Both the position numbers and the translations under genes were made by a program. Below, in pieces: positions 57,607-64,000 of a stretch of DNA of 64,000 nucleotides (its first letter is position 1; each line of letters begins with the position of its first letter). Source of the DNA: Bathynomus jamesi (Eukaryota; Arthropoda; Malacostraca; Isopoda; Cirolanidae). Below the pieces are notes generated by a model. That model was not told the DNA's origin. It saw nothing but the letters and a program-made list of their open reading frames with translations, and searched no databases. Location: NCBI GenBank assembly GCA_023014485.1, contig JAJOZX010012231.1, forward strand, positions 37,337 to 101,336, written 5' to 3'.

Positions 57607-60273
57607 GGGTCTGAATCAGCAAGCATGGCAATTAATGCATTCTCAGGGTGAGCATAGTATGCATTTTGGTAGAGGGTTTTTAGGGCTATCTCCCTGGCTT
57701 CCTTGTGAGGAAATTTCAGGACCCTTTGGAGCATATCATAAAAGTTCTCAGCACCATCTGTGCATCAATACTCCTTGATCTGGAACCAACTTGGAAAATA
57801 GACCAAAATACAAACCTCTGCAAGTGTGACCAGAACTATGGAAGGCTTCTTTTGAGATGTATAAAATCTGAGGATTCTACATGCCAGAGTCAACCACCTT
57901 GACTGACAGACAGATCAGTCCAACTTCAAGGAGTTCAAGATCAGGATTAATACAGCCAAGCATAACAGCCATACAGATTCTGTAAGCACAATACTGATCA
58001 GTGCTGAGGTCCTCCAGTACCTCATTAGGAATAACTGGAAATTTTGAATTCCTAATTGGCTTGAATGAAATCACATCCTACTGAGATACACTTCCACCAA
58101 GTTCAACCCCTATCTTTCCTGAAAATGAGTCTGGGCTCTTTGTTGTTCCATCCAGAGTAACAAAGATGTGATGAAGGGGGAGCTCATTACACTGTAGTAG
58201 GCAAATGCTCCATTGCAAAGGTCTACCAAGCAGTTCTTCCAGGCATCTGATAGTTCCACCATTTGAACCAGTCATTGCATTAGTCCTATCAGATCCTATC
58301 ATGGCAAGTTTGGTTGTAATTCAGTGTCTTTGAGGACCTTGTACATCTCTGTTACAATAGTCAACCCCTTGCCATTACTTGAAATCACACACGAGAGGTA
58401 GAAATCACCCGAAATAGTATTCAGAAATTAGAGACAATTTTTTTGATATTTCAGGGTTTATATCTATTTTCCAATTTCTATATCCAAAATCCATCTTAAT
58501 AAATATTTTGAGTAATATGTTGCAAAATGCAAACTAAAGATCAAAATTTTAAATCTTAACAGGTTCTCCTACAATTACATAGTGTCTTCTAGCTCAGTTC
58601 TTCTGTAATACCGTATTTGCCATTCACGTCAACTGTCACCATTGTTGCATCTTTGCGACCATCCACATAAATAGCATCCACCAATTCAAACAATTTACCC
58701 TCCTCTTTTCTTATGGCTTTATGATATTTTTCATTCTCTTCTCAGCTTGTTCCTGGAAAGTTCATAGGGTAGTGCAAATTTACTCAATTTTAAACACTTG
58801 TTTGAAATGTATGCCTTTGTGTGAAATACTTGATTTGAATCGGATACTAATGTACAAGATAATTGGACTGTTACCTGTCAATTATGTTCATCTTATCAGT
58901 AGTAGTGATAATTCCATAATCCTCTAAAACTGCTGATGCAACTGCTGCTCCAGCTCTATCACTTACTTGATACCTGGTAAAAGACATTTATTTTATATCA
59001 AGTTAATATTCTAACAAGATGTTCATTTGACTGCAGTGTCCAAGATTTGGACTAACTATTAGCAACATTACATGGATTATAAATAATTTTTTCAAAGGTA
59101 TTGTCAACAGAGCAACAAGAGTGTTCAAAGCATACTCATATTTTAAACTATACAGTATACCTGTCACACTGCCGAGTGAGGTTTGGTAGACTCTTCCTAT
59201 TTTGTTCTGTCCTGGATTCCTGTTGTTCACTGACACCAGCTGTTTAATCATGTGATGCCAGGCTGCCCTGACTTGAGAGACTGTTGAGATCACTGTCATA
59301 TATTGCTGCTGAGCTTCGTGGAACAACTTGAAAAACTCTTCTGAGCTCTTCCCTGGGGATAATAAAATACAATATGATCACGGTACAAGATAGTTAACAA
59401 AGAAGCAAAAATAAAATTTTATAATTTGTAGCATAATCATTTCAAGAAACCCAGATTTTCAGTGGCCATTAATCAAAAGTTTTTAATTTATATAGATCAA
59501 ACTCACTGATTCTTTTCTTTTGCTTGCTCCTACTGTACTCCTCTCCTTTTGTATCTGATGTCTGCCAATGTAAGGCATTCCTTAAAACCAATGCATCATC
59601 CTATTCTAGCTGTTTTCTGGTCATCATAGAAAGCATAGTCTTCTTCTGTCATTTTGAGTTGATACAAATGTTCCAAATCTCTTCTCTGATTTGAGTCCTC
59701 ACAGAAGATGTCAAACAACTTGGTTTTTTCAATGAAGGAAGAAAGATCACTCCAAAAAAGAAATGTGGTGACAAGTTCCAGATATCTATCAAACCTACAA
59801 AATTACCAAAACTTTAATATTGTGAATGCAAATTTCAATTATAAACCCTAAGTTAAGTTCTAGTCAAAATGGAATTTATTACCAATTATTCTTATGATTT
59901 GCAAATCACTGAATCACATGATTATGTTAATAACATTACTGCCACAAACAAATAAATGTAACTACAAAATTTACAAAAGTATGATATATTTTAAATCTTT
60001 TTATAAGGAACTGAAAATTTGAGTCTTACCTCAAAATTCTTTGACTAGATCTTGAATCTTGTTGGTGACACTGGGGCATGAAATTGGATAGACATTGCAC
60101 CAAATCCAGTGTTCAATCAGACTTAGTGCAACTGTATCAGCTGCTTGTCTGGTTGTCCAGTTCTCTTCTGCTATTACACGTTGGATGACATCTTTACCAA
60201 GAAGAAGCTTTCCATTGGGGAACGAGTCTATGCTTAAAAATCTGTGACCTCCATCAAGAATTTTAATTGTCAC
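57607..60273 (-). pseudogene. C1 transposase-like gene, C-terminus displaced
   Basis: Minus-strand exons in order: GGHRFLSIDSFPNGKLL and NWTTRQAAD (60031-60273); KLFDIFCEDSNQRRDLE with YDDQKTAR (59600-59760); SRTEQNRKSLPN (59200); YQVSDRAGAA (58965); YVDGRKDATM (58650); CVISSNGKG (58370); GSDRTNAMTGSNGGTIR with CNELPLHHIF (58190-58300); RFYTSQ-type block near 57860; YQNAYYAHPENAL (57650). These match element A in order (SDRAGAA, x-DGRKD, N-x-x-TG..GGTIR, NELPL, NAYYA). GT..AG boundaries are visible at several joints, but stops (e.g. near 58320) suggest decay. The SINE and a LINE junction cut the gene at about 57240-57600; its last exon is found inverted at 63240. Confidence 0.6.
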
Positions 60274-60714
60274 TGCGTCTTAACATCCTACTATGTAGTA
60301 TTTTTTGGCAATAAGGTTATCAAAATACATGTATTTATCAATTCTATAAATTCAATCTAAAAAGAAAAATATAAAATATAATTTCAAATAAGAAATAAAA
60401 TATTTGGAGAAAAAGGGCCGACTTATGATAAAATATGGCTGACAATTTTGTTTTAAATGATTAATGAAAGAAATTTTTCATAAAATCAAAGTGGAAACAC
60501 AGAGCCGAACACACACACACCACAGCATATGCATGACTGAACAAAATGTAAAAGATGCATTCAGAGAACCAGTGGTTCTCAAAATGATACAATGAAATAG
60601 GGTAATTTTCATAAAATTGGTGGGTGATACAAATAAATGAGTGTTATTTTCGCAATCTACGCATATAATTAGCAATAAAAATGACTATCTCATTTCCATT
60701 TTTTTTTCACTGTT

Positions 60715-61745
60715 GTACAGTGATAATTAACCATTGAAACCATATCCCTGGGTTATGTAAGCCTTGACTCATGCAAATTCAACTTTACATAAATGCTCCC
60801 ATAAATCCCACTAAAAAAATTTTCAAGTTGTGCGAAGTTTACATTAATTACTGTAAGTACGCGTAGTGAGGCAGACCAACATCAATAGGACACATTTTTC
60901 CCATAGACTTAGTGCTATAATTGGGGGATGCATTCCTGGGGGCAAATTTCCAGACACCCTAACCAAACTTAAATCTCACTTAACTAAATATTAGAAACAA
61001 AAATTAAACAAATCAATTCAGAACACAAGTGAAATGTATAAATAGACAATTCAATGAACACAGATATGTGGGTACTCATCAAAATAAGGCCAAAATTGCG
61101 AGTTGGGAGAGGTAGGACTGCCTGCCTCATCACCTGATGATGATGAGGCAGTTATGCATTGCTAGCAAGGAGTTTATGCTTAATGTCAGAGTTGCCTCAG
61201 GTTCTGGTAAAGTTTCACAGGCTTCTAATGGGGTTGACACATGGGGGACTTGAAGTAGGTGTAGAGAGAAGTCTGGACTGCTTGCTTTCTTCTTCATCTG
61301 GTATAACTCATCTAATCCTTGGCTACACTTGCTGCTCAATTCCATATTGGTATCATCTTTCATCAAAATGGCCATTCCAATTTCAAAGTGCCTGAAAGCT
61401 TCAGACATCCTTTTTATCATCAACTGTTTGGGTGGTGGTGGTGGGTGTTCAGCCTCTTCCTCCTGCTTTCTTGCCCTTGTTGCTTTAGCTGCATCAGGTC
61501 TTCATTTGTCAGGCATTCCCCATGTAGCTCCACCATGTCATCTTGGTCCACTTCATTGAAGCCAACCTCCTTTGCCAGCCCCACAATCTGCTTCTGTATT
61601 TTCAGGATATTGGCAAAGCCTCAGAAATTATGCACACACTTCAGCCAGATTTTCCTTCACACACCATTTATCATTGCCCAGGTGACCTTCTCCCGAGTCC
61701 CTGATGTTGTCTTTGGAACAGCTTATCGTTCTTCTGTAATATATT
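60715..61745 (-). pseudogene. Tigger/jerky-like transposase C-terminal fragment
   Basis: Minus strand: KIQKQIVGLAKEVGFNEVD, DDMVELHGECLTNEDLMQL, an E/R-rich end, then AFRHFEIGM..MLKDD, all of the acidic C-terminus type of Tigger transposases. A CAGTGATAATTAACC terminus at about 60717, after TA, may be its end. It separates C1 from C2. Confidence 0.55.
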
Positions 61746-61746
61746 T

Positions 61747-62783
61747 ATCCTGCAGAGTAGAAATTATTTTCAAATCCCAATGAAGAGAGGCCAATTTAGG
61801 AGGATTCCTGGATTTTTTAATGGAACTTGAAATTTTTTGGGCTACTTCACGTCTTGCTCTATGAGCTGTAGCATATGAAGTTGCCACTGCCTTAGTGTTA
61901 CCACCACATTCTTCAACAAAAGCTTTTCAATGCAGCCTGTTGTGCCAGAGTCATTTTCATTCTTGATGCCAAAGAAACAAGTTTCGGTCTTTCAGAATGT
62001 CATGAGGAATGATAGCTTGAGTACCTAAGCAGACTGTTGACTGTGTGGATTTTCCATATATTTCAGTTCCATCATTAGCTTCTGACTCACTCTCAATGGT
62101 AGTTGTATTGCTTGTGCTACTGCTTTCTAATTCAACATAACTGCAAGAAGCTTCAGTGTCTCTCAATTCCTTTTCTTTTCTTGCATTTTCTTCACATTTT
62201 TGAAAATTAATGCGCTTCATTTTGGATGCTAAAGTTTGATCATGAGCTGCAAAAGAAGCAATTCTATCCCCTTGCATAGATTGAAGAAATTGTATATCTT
62301 CTGGATTACTCATAATTTTTTCGGCATTTTTAATCCACAGTGGAAAAGTCATTTTAAGTTGCATTTCCATATCTTCTAGTCTTGTCTTTGTACTTTGTAG
62401 CTCTCTTCTTTTCAATGGAATTTCTCTCAGTTTCGCATTCTTTTCTGACAATGAAATTATTTTCTCACATGCTTTTTTGTCAGTAATCATTGGTATGTTG
62501 GCTTTATTATAGAATGGTTGAATTTCTGTTAAAACAATTTTAGCTATATCTCGCTTAGTTCTTCTCTATTTTAGACCCTGTTGCTGGTGAAATAGGAAAC
62601 ATCTAAGAACTTGTTCACTTGTTGGCAAGCGACATCCTACAATCTTTGCATCATTATTTGTGATGCCAGGACCTAATCCAAATATACAGGTTTTTTTCGT
62701 GTTTTTACATCAACTTTATCTGCACCACTTGAACAAGTTTTACCACTAGAAGTGGCTTCACTGGCTTTACCACTATTATCCAT
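61747..62783 (-). pseudogene. C2 transposase-like gene, N-terminal half
   Basis: It starts MDNSGKASEATSS at 62783. Then come GCRLPTSEQVLRCFLFHQQQ (62645-62590), NKANIPMITDKKACEKI and LKRRELQSTKTR, PLWIKNAEKIMSNPEDI, a K/E-rich region, and in another frame TAHRARREVAQKISSSIKKS with LASLHWDLK (61760-61860). The pattern LPT..QVL..F, then A-N-I-P, then HWD matches element B (LPTTRQVL, HWDGK) more than C1. A stop at about 62570 and a shift near 61940 interrupt it; the catalytic half is missing, replaced by the Tigger fragment. Confidence 0.6.
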
Positions 62784-63235
62784 TATATCATATATCAACT
62801 ATTATCACCAACATATATCAAAAATTGACCTGTAATAGAAACATAGATTAATATTAAAGTAGTCTACATGCCTGAAAATAAGAAAAAATAGCTATAGGTA
62901 TTTCATGATGGCAAATGATGTTTATTAATAGTAGCTATGGCTTAAACACAAGCAAACTAAACATACTAGGCCTATAGTACCTTAAGGATCATTCAATTCA
63001 ATAAAATAAAGGTATATGTGAAATAAATAATTTAAGGCAATTTATCCCAAAAATTGTCATTTTTGTAAAAGTTTAGGAGCTAGGTGGACCCAGTAGATAT
63101 TAATCAATTGACCTGAAATTTTGCATGTGAATTTTTTTTAGGGAATGTAACCATAATAACGTAGGGCCAAATCAATTTTTGAAAGTTGCCATTTTTGATG
63201 CATCCTAAATTGTTCATTATTCACAGTGATTCACT
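62784..63235. other. Unassigned, with a 35-bp LINE scrap
   Basis: AT-rich. The last 30-40 bp (63208-63238, TTCATTATTCACAGTGATTC) match the LINE endonuclease tail at 55170 and 25440. Confidence 0.4.
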
Positions 63236-63239
63236 GACC

Positions 63240-63458
63240 TATATAGGGTATCTCAAAATGATAAACTTAAATTCACCTGACATTCATGAGCCCCCTATCA
63301 TAGCATCCTTAACCAATGAAGAACTCCTAAACATAAGAAAAGAAGCACTGAAACTCAACCAGCCTTGTCATAATCAGGCTGTAGAGAGGCACATTAAACT
63401 TGTAACAGAGGCTTCCTCAACTGTGGTAGGATTTGAATGTTGTAATGGCATTATTTGA
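63240..63458 (+). pseudogene. Displaced C-terminal exon of a C1-type transposase
   Basis: The plus strand encodes MINLNSPDIHEPP, LTNEELLNIRKEAL and QPCHNQAVERHIKLVTEASS, homologous to the end of the element A gene (PCHTQAVERCVKLVTDAAGS). After a stop at 63458 the pattern continues (KIKSRK..FNTK matching IESRK..FDTK). It lies in opposite orientation to C1 and is followed by a terminus of the same type at 63953. Confidence 0.6.
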
Positions 63459-63934
63459 CAAAAGATAAAATCAAGAAAACTGATGTAAATGTTCAATACA
63501 AAAATACAATATTTTGAAGCTGTTCAGATGATAATTTTTTATTACTTTGCTTAATGAGTGATAGATTGAATGTGTGTTATTTGAATGTGTAATAATGAAA
63601 ATTGCAATTTTTGGCCAAAAATAATATAAATATGGAGTTTTTGATGCATTATTGAGCATGCAGCTTCTGCAAATGTTTAATTTGCTTCAGAGGTAAAAAA
63701 TACATCATAAACAGTTTTTAAATTGTCAACTGTTTAAATTGTCTTTCTCTCATGTCCAGAACCCGAGCTAGGTCACTGGGTTCAAATTTGGTGATGTGCA
63801 CATAAAATTTGTATAAATTGGCCAGCAGTAGTCAGAGCTTTGCACTATGCACCCACCTAAAATTGGTTTTAAAGTTTAATCCTGGACAAAAGACAACTAT
63901 CTAGACACCCTCAATTTTGATCCTGGCACTTTTG
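63459..63934. other. 3' side of the displaced exon
   Basis: No gene is visible; by position this is the non-coding part between transposase end and terminal repeat. Confidence 0.4.
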
Positions 63935-63953
63935 ATTTTTTCACTCTACCCTA
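63935..63953 (-). repeat. Terminal sequence of a TAGGGT-type element
   Basis: The inverse strand reads TAGGGTAGAGTGAAAAA, matching the element A terminus TAGGGTGGAGCGAAAAA at 15 of 17 positions. The partner end was not found in the window. Confidence 0.55.
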
Positions 63954-64000
63954 GTCTAAAGGGTTAAACAAAATTTAGAGTGACAAAAAAAATCAAGAAT

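Overview
The window is eukaryotic, AT-rich and almost entirely mobile DNA. I found no convincing host gene. Short TTAGG/CCTAA arrays (the common arthropod telomere-type motif), a CsRn1/Kabuki-type Ty3 element, many Tc1/mariner, Tigger and hAT copies, and several uncharacterised transposase families that I associate with crustacean genomes point to an arthropod, most likely a crustacean. That assignment is inference.

1-15.4 kb is a three-level nest. The outer DNA transposon A (1098-15437, TAGGGTGG termini, ~315-bp terminal inverted repeats) carries a broken minus-strand transposase gene. A Ty3-type retrotransposon (1412-12256, LTRs ~780 bp, 4-bp target duplication) sits in A's left inverted repeat. 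A hAT element (7255-11058, 8-bp duplication) with an open 834-residue spliced transposase sits in the 5' leader of that retrotransposon.

16-25.4 kb holds degraded elements: a tRNA-like SINE, mariner and Tc1 transposase remnants, hAT-type miniature elements, LINE fragments, an 18-bp-TIR element with a zinc-ribbon exon, and an 0.8-kb fold-back element with TTAGG arrays at its loop.

25.5-32.7 kb is element D, a 7.1-kb DNA transposon with ~850-bp inverted repeats and a multi-exon gene of a family I cannot name. It is interrupted by an LTR-like block and a Tigger derivative. 32.7-35.1 kb is a LINE copy plus a Penelope-like hairpin. 35.3-38.7 kb is a minisatellite of about 115 copies of a 30-bp unit that stays open in two plus-strand frames and one minus-strand frame.

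40.8-51.9 kb contains a mariner derivative and a probable Tigger element split by a fold-back element, by element B (45015-49743, TAGGGTGG termini, broken transposase gene with a hAT miniature element in an intron) and by a decayed mariner. 52-64 kb contains another unnamed transposon protein, LINE pieces, a piggyBac-like miniature element, a SINE with a 14-bp duplication, and two more transposase remnants related to those of A and B (called C1 and C2), one with its last exon inverted 5.6 kb away.

The strongest candidate for something undescribed is the group A, B, C1 and C2. They are strongly diverged but share an ordered set of motifs, D-D-E-like positions, TAGGGT(G) termini, and in A and B a peculiar 3-nt offset between right terminus and target duplication. 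Element D is a second candidate. Almost all genes are broken by single-base shifts; the hAT transposase is the notable exception.
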